Assembly (NCBI RefSeq): GCF_002157685.2
Contig: NZ_AP026738.1
Span: 3,534,001 to 3,598,000 of the forward strand
Source of the DNA: Comamonas thiooxydans
GTDB lineage: Bacteria; Pseudomonadota; Gammaproteobacteria; Burkholderiales; Burkholderiaceae_C
Direction of reading: 5' to 3'
DNA: 64,000 bases
The first letter of the stretch is position 1. Each line of letters starts with the position of its first letter. The position numbers and the translations under genes are program-made. The notes under the pieces are model-generated. The model was not told the DNA's origin, did no database searches, and worked only from the letters and a program-made list of their open reading frames with translations. Below are positions 28,588-37,171 of the stretch, one piece after another.

Positions 28588-29295
28588 ATGACCCAAGCCA
28601 ACTATCTCTGGGCACCATCCCCCGTGCAATCCCTGCCCGTGCGCGGCAGCGAGCAGCGCCTGCCCGTCAACCGCCTGTTCTTTGTGGGCCGCAACTACCA
28701 TGCCCACGCGGTGGAGATGGGCCGTCCCGTGGACAAAAGCGTCGAGCGCCCCTTCTATTTCACCAAGGCCCCGCAGACCCTGACCGAATCGGGCGCCACC
28801 GTGACCTATCCCCCCGAGACCAGCAACTACCACTTCGAGATGGAGCTGGTCGTGGTCATCGGCAAGCCGGGATTTCGCATTCCTGCCGACCAAGCCCATG
28901 AGTACATCTATGGCTATGCCTGCGGCCTCGACATGACGCGCCGCGATCTGCAACTGGTGGCACGCGACAAGGGACGTCCCTGGGATCTGGGCAAGGATGT
29001 GGAGCAGTCCTCCGTGGCCAGCGAAGTCGTGCCCATGGCCGGCAAGGTGATCGAGTCCGGACTGATCGAGCTGAGCGTCAACGGTCAGGTCAAACAGCAG
29101 TCCGATGTGAACAAGCTGATCTGGAATATCCGCGAAATCATTGCCGACCTGTCGCTGTTCTATCACCTGCAAGCCGGCGATCTGATCTACACCGGTACGC
29201 CCGAAGGCGTGGGTGCCGTGCTGCCCGGCGACCGGATCACAGGCCGCGTGGAAGGCGTGGGTGAGATTGCCCTGAACGTGGGCCAGCCCGAGTAA
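28588..29295 (+). CDS. Fumarylpyruvate hydrolase (FAH family)
   Basis: A 235-residue FAH-superfamily hydrolase that splits fumarylpyruvate into fumarate and pyruvate. It has FFVGRNYHAHAVEMG near the N-terminus, the metal-binding FEMELVVVIGKPG segment and GYACGLDMTRRDLQ, then the late DLIYTGTPEGVGAVLPGD motif. I chose ATG 28588, which has AGGA seven bases upstream; the frame is open to 28303 but the extension overlaps the dioxygenase. 131 bases separate it from the dioxygenase, with no obvious terminator. Confidence 0.93.
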   Translation: MTQANYLWAPSPVQSLPVRGSEQRLPVNRLFFVGRNYHAHAVEMGRPVDKSVERPFYFTKAPQTLTESGATVTYPPETSNYHFEMELVVVIGKPGFRIPADQAHEYIYGYACGLDMTRRDLQLVARDKGRPWDLGKDVEQSSVASEVVPMAGKVIESGLIELSVNGQVKQQSDVNKLIWNIREIIADLSLFYHLQAGDLIYTGTPEGVGAVLPGDRITGRVEGVGEIALNVGQPE

Positions 29296-29307
29296 GGCGC
29301 GCAGACC

Positions 29308-29952
29308 ATGAAGCTCTACAGCTTTTTTCGCAGTGGCACCTCGCACCGCCTGCGCATCGCCCTCAATCTCAAGGGCCTCACGCCCGACTACCTCCCTGTC
29401 GATCTGCGTGTGGACGAACAGGCCGAAGCACCGTTCAAGCGCATCAACCCGCAAGGTCTGGTGCCCGCGCTGACGCTGGACAGCGGCGAGACGCTGATCC
29501 AGTCGCCGGCCATCATCGAATGGCTGGAAGAGCGCTACCCCGAGCCCGCGCTGCTGCCTGCCGGTCCCGAGGCACGCGCCCATGTGCGCGCCCTGGCGGC
29601 CATCGTGGGCTGTGATGTGCACCCCATCAACAACCGCCGCATCCTGCAGACCCTGCGCCAGCAGCTCGGTGCCGACGAGGCCGCCATCAACGCCTGGTGC
29701 GCCACCTGGATCACGGCCGGCTTTGACGCCATCGAAGCCTTGCTGGCACAGGACGACACACGCGGCAGCTTCTGCTTCGGCAAGGCCCCCGGCCTGGCCG
29801 ACGTCTATCTGATTCCGCAGGTCGAGAGCGCACGCCGCTTTGGCGTGGATCTGGCCCGCTGGCCGCTGATCAGTGCCGTCGATGCGGCTTGCAGCGCCCT
29901 GCCCGCCTTTGCCCAGGCAGCGCCTCTGGCCCAGCCCGACGCCCCGCAATAG
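29308..29952 (+). CDS. Maleylpyruvate isomerase (zeta-class GST-like)
   Basis: A 214-residue glutathione-dependent isomerase turning maleylpyruvate into fumarylpyruvate. The N-terminal thioredoxin-like domain begins LYSFFRSGTSHRLRIALNLK, the S-x-x-S-x-R-x-R-I-A form of zeta GSTs, and contains INPQGLVPAL and QSPAIIEWLEE for glutathione. The C-terminal helical domain has DVHPINNRRIL. It lies 12 bases after the hydrolase, clearly the same operon; together the three enzymes convert gentisate to fumarate plus pyruvate. Confidence 0.94.
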   Translation: MKLYSFFRSGTSHRLRIALNLKGLTPDYLPVDLRVDEQAEAPFKRINPQGLVPALTLDSGETLIQSPAIIEWLEERYPEPALLPAGPEARAHVRALAAIVGCDVHPINNRRILQTLRQQLGADEAAINAWCATWITAGFDAIEALLAQDDTRGSFCFGKAPGLADVYLIPQVESARRFGVDLARWPLISAVDAACSALPAFAQAAPLAQPDAPQ

Positions 29953-30033
29953 ACCCTTCCCGTGCAGCCGCGCCCAAACGCGGCTGCCCAGCAACGCTCT
30001 GCAGTCCCTAAAAACACCCACCGGAGACAAACT

Positions 30034-31062
30034 GTGAAATACGAGCAACATCAGCACAAAACCCAATCCACACCTACGCAAACAGCTATCAAAACAATAA
30101 TTTCCGCAGCGGCGCTGCTGGTCGCAGCCGGCCAGGCGCTGGCCCAGGGTGATGCCTCCAGCTATCCCAACCGCCCCGTGACCGTGGTCACGGCCTTTGC
30201 CGTGGGCAGCGGCCCCGATGCCGTGCTGCGCATCGTGGGCGAAAAGCTGGCCCAGCGCTGGAAACAGGGCGTGACCGTGGACAACCGCCCCGGTGGCGGC
30301 GGCTTTGTCGCCATCGAGTACGCGCGCCGCGCCAAGCCCGATGGCTATACCCTGCTGCAACTGGACAGCGAACATATCTCGGCCCTGCCCTATCTCTACA
30401 AGAACAAGAACTTCAACACGCTGAGCCACTTCGACCCCGTGGCCCCGCTGTTCCTGACTCCGTTCTTTGTGGCCGTGCCCACGAATTCACCGTGGAAGAA
30501 CATGGGCGATCTGATCAAGTCCGCCAAGGCCGAGCCCGGCAAGATCAGCTATGGCTCCTGGGGCGTGGGCAGCCCCGGCCATCTGGGCGGCGAATGGCTG
30601 GACTATCTGACGGGCAGCAAGATGACCCATGTGCCATACCGCGAGGTCAGCCAACTGTTCACCTCGGTCGCCAACGGCGACCCGACCTGGAGCTTTGCCA
30701 GCCTGCCCTCCAGCCAGGGCATCTACAAAAGCGGCAAGATCCGCTATCTGGCTGTGGCCGCACCCAAGCGCATTGCGCAAATGCCCGACGTGCCCACGGT
30801 CGCCGAAGCCGGCGGCCCCGCCGAGCTGGATGTGAACTCCTTTGTCTCCCTGCTCAGCCCCAAGGGCGTGGATGCCGCCTTGCGCGACAAGATCCGCAGC
30901 GATGTGGTGGCCGTGCTCCAGGACCCGCAGGTCAAAGAGAAGTTCTCCACCTTCGCCTTCCAGTCCATGAGCTTCACCGTGCCCGAGATGCAGCAATTTG
31001 CCAAGAAGAAGTCCGAGCAATACAAGCTGCTGATTGAGAAAGCCCAGATCAGCTTGGATTGA
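30034..31062 (+). CDS. Bug/TctC-family periplasmic solute receptor (gentisate operon)
   Basis: A 342-residue periplasmic binding protein of the Bug family. The signal peptide ends AAALLVAAGQALAQ, and the mature part has YPNRPVTVVTAFAVGSGPD (where PF-x-AGG is usual), NRPGGGGFVAIEYARRAKPDG and VPYREVSQLFTSVANGD. I chose GTG 30034, preceded by GGAGACAAACT. No TctA/TctB membrane partners are nearby, as is common for Bug proteins. Its place at the end of the gentisate operon suggests it binds an aromatic acid such as 3-hydroxybenzoate or gentisate; that is inference. Its signal-peptide coding region contains the AGCTATCAAAA core of the local intergenic repeat family. Confidence 0.9.
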   Translation: MKYEQHQHKTQSTPTQTAIKTIISAAALLVAAGQALAQGDASSYPNRPVTVVTAFAVGSGPDAVLRIVGEKLAQRWKQGVTVDNRPGGGGFVAIEYARRAKPDGYTLLQLDSEHISALPYLYKNKNFNTLSHFDPVAPLFLTPFFVAVPTNSPWKNMGDLIKSAKAEPGKISYGSWGVGSPGHLGGEWLDYLTGSKMTHVPYREVSQLFTSVANGDPTWSFASLPSSQGIYKSGKIRYLAVAAPKRIAQMPDVPTVAEAGGPAELDVNSFVSLLSPKGVDAALRDKIRSDVVAVLQDPQVKEKFSTFAFQSMSFTVPEMQQFAKKKSEQYKLLIEKAQISLD

Positions 31063-31117
31063 GAGCCGCCTGAGGCCATCAAATAGATCACGGCACAGAC
31101 ATACGCCCACAGTCGGC

Positions 31118-31155
31118 AAAGCCCCGTCAGCACAGCCTGCACGGGGCTTTTTTCA
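31118..31155 (+). terminator. Terminator of the gentisate operon
   Basis: A 10-bp perfect stem (AAAGCCCCGT / ACGGGGCTTT) with a 13-base loop, followed by TTTTTTC. A canonical Rho-independent terminator 55 bases after the Bug gene. The interval from here to 31444 holds no supported gene. Confidence 0.9.
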
Positions 31156-31444
31156 TTGACGCGACGACCCGCCTCGCTCCAGATCAAGAAGGCCGCACCT
31201 AGACAGCAGAGCTCCAAAGGCGTGCAGAAAACGACCTCAACCCGGGGTTACACTTATTGCGAGGCGTTTCTCCGGACTTCCATCCCATCTCTAGAGCGCC
31301 CGTATGCCATGAGCCCCCGCTGACAAGCGTCAGGGCTGTTCGGCAGCTTCCCGCCCAAGCCGCAGCGCCGCCTGCCTGCCAGGGCCTCCATGCTGTTTTC
31401 ACGTGACTCCACGTGATTCAGCCCCTTTAAATCGTTATAAAAAG

Positions 31445-32113
31445 ATGAACAATTCCATCAAGACTGCCATCGCTTTTTTGCTGCTGCCCCTGGCCGCAGC
31501 TTCGCAGGCGGCCGAGCCGCCTTCGCCCATTGCTGCTGCCGAGCTGTACATCCGCACCCTGGTCAATCACGACGAGCAGGCTATCAGCCAGCTCAATGAC
31601 TATCTGCGCCCGGACCGCCTGCGATCGGGCCGCAGCGCGGACTACGCCAACGCCGCCGAACTCAAGCAAGCCGACAAGGACTTCCCGCGTGAAGTCACCG
31701 ACGTGGCCCTGCCCCTGTTCCCCGAGGCGCAGCGCAACGCCCTGCGTGCGCCCGTGGAAAGCCTGATGAGCACGGTGCAAAAGGCGCGCCAGCAATCGCA
31801 GTGCAAGACCGTCTCGGCCACCAAGCCCAAGCTCGACAAGCATGGCGTGCTCAATACCGAGGTGAAGTTCAGCTGCCAACTGGTCAAGACCCCCGAGACC
31901 TGGGCCGAGGGCATTCAACGCATGGTGCGCAACAAGCTCAGCCTGGATCAGGTGCAGGGCGAACTCAAGAAGCTGCAAGCTGCATACTCAGCCCCCGCCA
32001 GCTACACCTACGAGGGCGTACTCTCCCTGGGCATGGTGCCCAAGGACAAGGACAAGGCCTGGCGCAACGACTTCGCGAGCGAAGCCTTTGACGAGATGTT
32101 CAGCGAGCTCTAA
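31445..32113 (+). CDS. Secreted protein of unknown function
   Basis: A 222-residue protein with a clear signal peptide ([17 protein letters not shown]) and a hydrophilic mature part. It has two cysteines (SQCKTVSA and KFSCQLVK) about 30 residues apart that may form a disulphide. I do not recognise the family. ATG 31445 is chosen because the signal peptide starts there, although the ribosome site is poor. Monocistronic: preceded by about 290 bases without a gene and followed at once by a terminator. Confidence 0.75.
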   Translation: MNNSIKTAIAFLLLPLAAASQAAEPPSPIAAAELYIRTLVNHDEQAISQLNDYLRPDRLRSGRSADYANAAELKQADKDFPREVTDVALPLFPEAQRNALRAPVESLMSTVQKARQQSQCKTVSATKPKLDKHGVLNTEVKFSCQLVKTPETWAEGIQRMVRNKLSLDQVQGELKKLQAAYSAPASYTYEGVLSLGMVPKDKDKAWRNDFASEAFDEMFSEL

Positions 32114-32128
32114 GAGCACCTGAGAACG

Positions 32129-32156
32129 GCAAAAGGGCCCCAGTGGGCCCTTTTGC
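32129..32156 (+). terminator. Rho-independent terminator
   Basis: A 12-bp perfect stem (GCAAAAGGGCCC / GGGCCCTTTTGC) with a CAGT loop and a following ATTTT. It ends the secreted-protein gene and isolates it from mmsA. Confidence 0.9.
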
Positions 32157-32325
32157 ATTTTGCCGCCGCAGGTACTGCAGCCATGCCTGCACGACAAGCT
32201 CCAAAGCGCCGGCAGACATAGCATCCACTTGTGCACATTTGCACACCCTATGTGCAGTGTTTGCTATTGCTACAGCAAATCCGCACACATACCATGAGGA
32301 ACGAATTCACCAACGGAGACACCTC

Positions 32326-33849
32326 ATGAACGCACCGACTTCCGCCAAGGTTCTGGCGCCCACGGTCAAGCTGCTCATCAACGGGCAGATGGTCGAATCC
32401 AAAACCACCCAATGGCGCGATGTGGTCAACCCCGCGACGCAGGAAGTGCTGGCGCGCGTACCGTTCGCCACGCCCGACGAGGTCAACGCCGCCGTGGCCA
32501 ATGCCAAGCAGGCGTTCAAGACCTGGAAGAAGACCCCCATCGGCGCACGCGCCCGCATCTTTCTGAAGCTGCAGCAGCTGATCCGCGAAAACATGAAGGA
32601 GCTGGCCGCCCTGCTGACGGCCGAACAGGGCAAGACCCTGCCCGACGCCGAGGGCGATGTCTTCCGCGGCCTGGAAGTCGTGGAGCACGCGGCCAGCATC
32701 GGCAATCTGCAGCTGGGCGAGCTGGCCAACAATGTGGCCAACGGTGTCGATACCTATACGCTGAACCAGCCGCTGGGCGTGTGTGCAGGCATCACGCCCT
32801 TCAACTTCCCAGCCATGATTCCGCTGTGGATGTTCCCCATGGCGATCGCCACGGGCAATACCTTCATCCTCAAGCCCTCCGAGCAGGACCCCATCGTCAC
32901 CATGCGTCTGGCCGAGCTGGCACTGGAAGCTGGCGTGCCCCCTGGCGTGCTCAACGTCATCCACGGCGGCGAGGACGTGGTCAACGCCATCTGCGACCAC
33001 CCCGACATCAAGGCCATCAGCTTCGTGGGCTCGACCAAGGTCGGCACCCATGTCTACAACCGGGCCAGCCTCAACGGCAAGCGCGTGCAATGCATGATGG
33101 GCGCCAAGAATCACGCCATCGTCATGCCCGACGCCAACAAGGAGCAGTCGCTCAATGCCCTGCTGGGCGCCGCCTTCGGTGCGGCCGGCCAGCGTTGCAT
33201 GGCGGTTTCCGTGGCCGTTCTGGTGGGAGAAGCCCGCAACTGGATTCCAGATCTGGTGGCCAAGTCCAAGACCCTCAAGGTCAATGGCGGCACCGAGCCC
33301 GGCACCGATGTCGGCCCCCTGGTGAGCTGTGCGGCCCTGTCGCGTGTCGAAGGCCTGATCGAACGGGGCCTGGCCGATGGCGCCACGCTGGAGCTGGATG
33401 GTCGCAAACCCGAGGTGGCCGCCTATGCCAAGGGCAATTTTGTCGGCCCCACCATCTTCAGCGGCGTCAAGCCCGGCATGAGCATCTACGAGCAGGAAAT
33501 CTTCGGCCCCGTGCTGTGTCTGGTCGCTGCCGAGGACATCGATCAGGCCATCGAGTTCATCAACGCCAACCCCAATGGCAACGGCACGGCCATCTTCACC
33601 CAATCGGGTGCGGCCGCGCGCAAGTTCCAGGAAGAGATCGATGTGGGCCAGGTCGGCATCAATGTGCCCATCCCCGTGCCCGTGCCGCTGTTCTCGTTCA
33701 CGGGCAGCCGTGCCTCCAAGCTGGGCGACCTGGGCCCCTACGGCAAGCAGGTGGTCATGTTCTACACCCAGACCAAGACCATCACGGCGCGCTGGTTCGA
33801 CGACAGCACGACCAGCCACGGCGTGAACACCACCATCAGCCTGAAGTAA
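32326..33849 (+). CDS. mmsA: Methylmalonate-semialdehyde dehydrogenase (CoA-acylating)
   Basis: A 507-residue ALDH6-type enzyme converting methylmalonate semialdehyde to propionyl-CoA in valine breakdown. [19 protein letters not shown] (the ALDH N-terminal signature) is followed by [13 protein letters not shown], the [13 protein letters not shown] stretch and [14 protein letters not shown] with the nucleophilic Cys, all diagnostic of MmsA. ATG 32326 has GGAGACACCTC upstream. mmsB lies 3.3 kb downstream on the same strand, with an acyl-CoA dehydrogenase between them. Confidence 0.95.
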   Translation: MNAPTSAKVLAPTVKLLINGQMVESKTTQWRDVVNPATQEVLARVPFATPDEVNAAVANAKQAFKTWKKTPIGARARIFLKLQQLIRENMKELAALLTAEQGKTLPDAEGDVFRGLEVVEHAASIGNLQLGELANNVANGVDTYTLNQPLGVCAGITPFNFPAMIPLWMFPMAIATGNTFILKPSEQDPIVTMRLAELALEAGVPPGVLNVIHGGEDVVNAICDHPDIKAISFVGSTKVGTHVYNRASLNGKRVQCMMGAKNHAIVMPDANKEQSLNALLGAAFGAAGQRCMAVSVAVLVGEARNWIPDLVAKSKTLKVNGGTEPGTDVGPLVSCAALSRVEGLIERGLADGATLELDGRKPEVAAYAKGNFVGPTIFSGVKPGMSIYEQEIFGPVLCLVAAEDIDQAIEFINANPNGNGTAIFTQSGAAARKFQEEIDVGQVGINVPIPVPVPLFSFTGSRASKLGDLGPYGKQVVMFYTQTKTITARWFDDSTTSHGVNTTISLK

Positions 33850-33856
33850 GCCGGCC

Positions 33857-34405
33857 ATGAAACCCGACAGTGCAGCCCTGCCTCTTGCCAGGCCCGGGCT
33901 GCGCTGTGCGGCTTTGCCGATGATGGCAGGCATGTACGCTCAAGAATTGTCACGCTCCTCACCACTGCGCCGAGCCGCAAACACGTCTCACCGCCCAGCA
34001 CGGCGGCTGGCCCGTCTGTGCGCCCTGGCTGCCGGCAGCCTGCTGATTGCCCATCTGCCTGCGGCATCGGCCCAGGACAGCGAGCCGGCCCCATTGCACT
34101 GCCCTTCAGATCAGCCACTGTCTCTTGCCTGCCTTGAGCAACAGGCCCAGGTCCTGGAACGGGGCATGCAGGTACTTTACCTATACCTGCAGCGCCAGCT
34201 GCCGCAGGCCAACGCCCAGGCCCTGCAAACCGAACAGGACGACTGGACCCAGGAGCGCGACCGGCGCTGCCAGCCCAATGGCTATGTCCATGAGGCAGAA
34301 GACATGGCTGCTTGCCGCATCGGCATGGCCCTGGGCCGGGTCAAGGCCTTCAAGAACCAGTGGTATCCGCTGGCAAAGAACGCACAGGGTGAAAAGCAGC
34401 CATGA
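33857..34405 (+). CDS. LprI-like (DUF1311) secreted protein 1
   Basis: A 182-residue protein with a likely signal sequence (RLARLCALAAGSLLIAHLPAASA) after an arginine-rich N-terminus, and a mature domain resembling LprI/DUF1311 lysozyme-inhibitor-type proteins. It contains LACLEQQAQVLERGMQ, the TEQDDWTQERDRRC segment and DMAACRIGMALGR, the usual W-x3-RD-x2-C pattern. The start is uncertain: ATG 33857 has a weak ribosome site, and internal methionines around residues 22-26 would also leave the signal sequence intact. Overlaps the open frame of the next gene by four bases; both encode the same domain. Confidence 0.7.
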   Translation: MKPDSAALPLARPGLRCAALPMMAGMYAQELSRSSPLRRAANTSHRPARRLARLCALAAGSLLIAHLPAASAQDSEPAPLHCPSDQPLSLACLEQQAQVLERGMQVLYLYLQRQLPQANAQALQTEQDDWTQERDRRCQPNGYVHEAEDMAACRIGMALGRVKAFKNQWYPLAKNAQGEKQP

Positions 34406-34464
34406 ACCGGGCAAACCCATATCACTTGCGCCAGCAGACCAGCCCGGGCTGCGATGATGCGGGC

Positions 34465-34893
34465 ATGACGATCCGCATTCAGAAATTCAGGCAACTGCGG
34501 CCTGCGACCATTGACACCAAATCGCTTGCTGCTCTTTTTATTGCAGCAAGCTTGAGCCAGCACGCACTGGCCCAGGCCGGAGCCGACTGCGTGCCTGGCG
34601 GCACCACGGCCCAGACCAATGCCTGCGCCATCAAGGATTTCCAACAAGCCGACACCGACCACCAGATTCTCTACGGCGATGTGATGCGCGCGCTATCGGC
34701 CCATGAGCGCCCCGCCCTGCGCAAGGAGCAAGGCGAATGGAGCCGCCAGCGCATTACCCAGTGCAAGCAGGCCACCAAGGCCTTTGAAGCGCAGCCCGAC
34801 TGGCCCAGCCGCTACCACCGCTGTCTGGTGCAGCAGATCACGGCCCGCGATGCGGTGCTCAAGCGCTGGCTGCACCAGGGGCCGCCGGACTGA
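34465..34893 (+). CDS. LprI-like (DUF1311) secreted protein 2
   Basis: A 142-residue protein with a signal peptide (LAALFIAASLSQHALAQ) and a complete LprI-type domain: CAIKDFQQADTDHQILYGDV, then RKEQGEWSRQRITQC and YHRCLVQQITARDAVL. Four cysteines are in family positions. ATG 34465 places the signal peptide at the N-terminus; an upstream in-frame ATG at 34402 adds 21 residues without family similarity. Paralogous to the gene before it. LprI-type proteins bind lysozyme in some bacteria; the role here is unknown. Confidence 0.78.
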   Translation: MTIRIQKFRQLRPATIDTKSLAALFIAASLSQHALAQAGADCVPGGTTAQTNACAIKDFQQADTDHQILYGDVMRALSAHERPALRKEQGEWSRQRITQCKQATKAFEAQPDWPSRYHRCLVQQITARDAVLKRWLHQGPPD

Positions 34894-34947
34894 TCGGCAA
34901 AGCCGTCAGGGGCCAGAAGACGAATAGAACAAAAAAGGAGACATGAA

Positions 34948-36114
34948 ATGGACTTTGAACTCAGCGAAGATCAACGCGCTTTTGCCGATACCGCCCGTGC
35001 TTTTGCGCAAGCCGAGCTGGCTCCGCATGCGGCCGAGTGGGACCGCGAGCACATCTTTCCGCGCGAGGCGATTGCCAAGGCCGGCGAGCTGGGCTTCTGC
35101 GGCCTCTATGCTCCGGAAAGCATTGGCGGCCTGGCCCTGCCACGACTTGATGCAACGCTGGTATTCGAAGAAATGGCGGCCGTCGATCCATCGACCACGG
35201 CCTTCATCACCATCCACAATATGGCGACCTGGATGCTGGGCACCTGGGCTACCGATGCCGTGCGCGCCGAATGGGGCGAGCAGCTCACCAGCGGCAGCAA
35301 GCTGGCCAGCTACTGCCTGACCGAGCCCGGCGCAGGCTCGGATGCGGCCTCGCTCAAGACCCGGGCCGAACTGGTCGGCAACGAGTACATCGTCAACGGC
35401 AGCAAAGCCTTCATCAGCGGCGCGGGCAGCACCGATGTGCTGGTGCTGATGGCAAGAACCGGCGACGCCGGCTCCGGGGCTTCGGGCATCTCGGCCTTTG
35501 CCGTGCCTGCCGATGCGGCCGGCGTGAGCTATGGCAAAAAGGAAGAGAAGATGGGCTGGAACAGCCAGCCCACGCGCGTCATCAGCTTCGACAATGTGCG
35601 CATTCCCGCGCACAACCTGCTGGGCCGCGAGGGCGAAGGCTTCAAGATCGCCATGAAGGGACTGGACGGCGGGCGCATCAATATCGCCACCTGCTCGGTG
35701 GGCGCGGCCCAGGGGGCACTGACCCAGGCACAAAGCTACATGCAGGAGCGCAAGCAGTTCGGCAAGGCCATTGCCAGCTTTCAGGCCTTGCAGTTCAAGC
35801 TCGCCGACATGGCGACCGAGCTGGTCGCGGCGCGGCAGATGGTGCGTCTGGCGGCCTCCAAGCTGGATGCCGGTGCGCGCGATGCCTCGACCTACTGCGC
35901 CATGGCCAAGCGCTTTGCCACCGATGCCGGCTTCATGGTCTGCAACGAGGCCCTGCAGCTGCATGGCGGTTATGGCTATATCCGCGAATACCCGCTGGAG
36001 CGCCTGATGCGCGATGCCCGCGTGCACCAGATTCTGGAAGGCACGAACGAAATCATGCGCGTCATCATTGCCAGGCGCATGCTTGAGGGCGATGCTCCGG
36101 AGGTCATTCGCTAA
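34948..36114 (+). CDS. Acyl-CoA dehydrogenase, probably isobutyryl-CoA dehydrogenase
   Basis: A 388-residue FAD acyl-CoA dehydrogenase. It has YCLTEPGAGSDAASLKTRA (the FAD/substrate segment), KMGWNSQPTRVISFDNVRIP, and the C-terminal RVHQILEGTNEIMRVIIARR carrying the usual EGT motif; QLHGGYGYIREYPLERLMRD precedes it. The close fit to isobutyryl-CoA dehydrogenases, and its place between mmsA and mmsB, point to the first oxidation of valine-derived isobutyryl-CoA. The ribosome site AAAAAGGAG lies seven bases upstream. Enoyl-CoA hydratase and 3-hydroxyisobutyryl-CoA hydrolase are not in this window. Confidence 0.9.
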   Translation: MDFELSEDQRAFADTARAFAQAELAPHAAEWDREHIFPREAIAKAGELGFCGLYAPESIGGLALPRLDATLVFEEMAAVDPSTTAFITIHNMATWMLGTWATDAVRAEWGEQLTSGSKLASYCLTEPGAGSDAASLKTRAELVGNEYIVNGSKAFISGAGSTDVLVLMARTGDAGSGASGISAFAVPADAAGVSYGKKEEKMGWNSQPTRVISFDNVRIPAHNLLGREGEGFKIAMKGLDGGRINIATCSVGAAQGALTQAQSYMQERKQFGKAIASFQALQFKLADMATELVAARQMVRLAASKLDAGARDASTYCAMAKRFATDAGFMVCNEALQLHGGYGYIREYPLERLMRDARVHQILEGTNEIMRVIIARRMLEGDAPEVIR

Positions 36115-36145
36115 GCTGCTGCCATCACGCAACGCAAGGATCGTC

Positions 36146-36661
36146 ATGCCCGCCAAGCCCATCGCCCCTGAAACCCTGCAGCTCATAGATGCCGTGCGCG
36201 ATGCGCTGCAGGATTGCACAGCCGTGGAAGAGAAAACCATGTTCGGCTGCCATGTGTTCATGGTCGACGGCAAGATGTGCCTGGGCGTGGAAAACGACGA
36301 GTTGCTGGTGCGCCTGCCCCCCGCCAGTCATGCGCAGATTGCGGAGATGCCTGGAGTGCGCCCGCTGTCCTCGCGCGGACTGATGGACGGCTACTTTCTC
36401 GTCGGCCCCACGGCCTATGCCAGGCGCGATCAATGGCTGTACTGGATAGGTGAGGCCCTGGCCTTCAACCCGCTGGCAAAGGCCACGCCAAAACGCAAGA
36501 CCGGCAGCAAGGCCAGCAGCGAGACCGATAGCAAGAAGCCGGGCGATGGAAAAAGCCCTGCCGGTCAGGGCACCAGCAGCGGGCGCAAGCGTACCAGGGC
36601 TGCCCCGAAACCGGTTGATGCCGACGCCCCCAGAAAACATCCTATTTTCGACAGCGAATAA
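36146..36661 (+). CDS. TfoX N-terminal-domain protein with basic tail
   Basis: A 171-residue protein. Residues about 10-110 match the TfoX N-terminal domain (EEKTMFGCHVFMVDGKMCLG and DGYFLVGPTAYARRDQWLYW). The TfoX C-terminal domain is absent; the tail (about 113-171) is a disordered Lys/Ser/Gly/Arg-rich stretch such as GRKRTRAAPKPVDADAPRK. In enterics Sxy/TfoX activates competence genes with CRP, but single-domain proteins in betaproteobacteria are not characterised. The tail suggests nucleic-acid contact (inference). AAGGA lies upstream of ATG 36146. Confidence 0.82.
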   Translation: MPAKPIAPETLQLIDAVRDALQDCTAVEEKTMFGCHVFMVDGKMCLGVENDELLVRLPPASHAQIAEMPGVRPLSSRGLMDGYFLVGPTAYARRDQWLYWIGEALAFNPLAKATPKRKTGSKASSETDSKKPGDGKSPAGQGTSSGRKRTRAAPKPVDADAPRKHPIFDSE

Positions 36662-36679
36662 GCACAAAGGACTGACCTC

Positions 36680-37099
36680 ATGGCCATACGCATAGTCCAG
36701 CTAGGCAGCGAACGCGCCCCCGACGAGGGCCTGCGCATAGGTACGGTGCGCAGACCGCCGCGCGGCGTGCCCAAGGCCGAGTTCGCAAGCCGCAACTACT
36801 ACGACTGCTGGTATCCCGAGCTCTCGCCCGAGGTGGAGCTGATGCAGCAGGCCCTGGAGGCCATCAAGCTGCGCACGGCCGGTCAGGAGGCACAGGCCGA
36901 CAAGCTCTGGAAGCAGTTTGAAAAGCAGTTTCGCAAGCAGCTGGCCGAGCCCGCCGCCGATCGCACCCTGGGCCTGCTCGCAGCCTTGTCGCACAGCTCC
37001 GCCTTTTCCCTGGGCTGCTACTGCGACGACGAGGCGCATTGTCATCGCAGCATCTTGCGCAGCCTGCTCGCCGACAAGGGTGCCATTCTCAAGAATTAA
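36680..37099 (+). CDS. DUF488 / YeaO-family protein
   Basis: A 139-residue DUF488-family protein. Landmarks are GTVRRPPRGVPKAEFASRNY near the N-terminus, YDCWYPELSPEVELM, and the Cys-rich FSLGCYCDDEAHCHRSILR near the C-terminus. Function unknown. It lies 18 bases after the TfoX-like gene with AAAGGA before the ATG, probably co-transcribed. Confidence 0.85.
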   Translation: MAIRIVQLGSERAPDEGLRIGTVRRPPRGVPKAEFASRNYYDCWYPELSPEVELMQQALEAIKLRTAGQEAQADKLWKQFEKQFRKQLAEPAADRTLGLLAALSHSSAFSLGCYCDDEAHCHRSILRSLLADKGAILKN

Positions 37100-37171
37100 G
37101 CGAAAAACCAATCAATCGCTTATGGATAAAGCGCTAGACGCTATTAATTCAATAACAGCAAGGAGACAGAC

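Noticed and set aside
28582..30429. 615-codon open frame on the minus strand
   Set aside because: Antisense to fumarylpyruvate hydrolase, maleylpyruvate isomerase and the Bug gene, all with strong motifs. GC-rich third positions explain the openness.
32248..33933. 561-codon minus-strand open frame
   Set aside because: Antisense to mmsA; His/Gly/Ala-rich translation without domains.
34906..36273. 455-codon minus-strand open frame
   Set aside because: Antisense to the acyl-CoA dehydrogenase at 34948-36114, which has a good ribosome site and family motifs.
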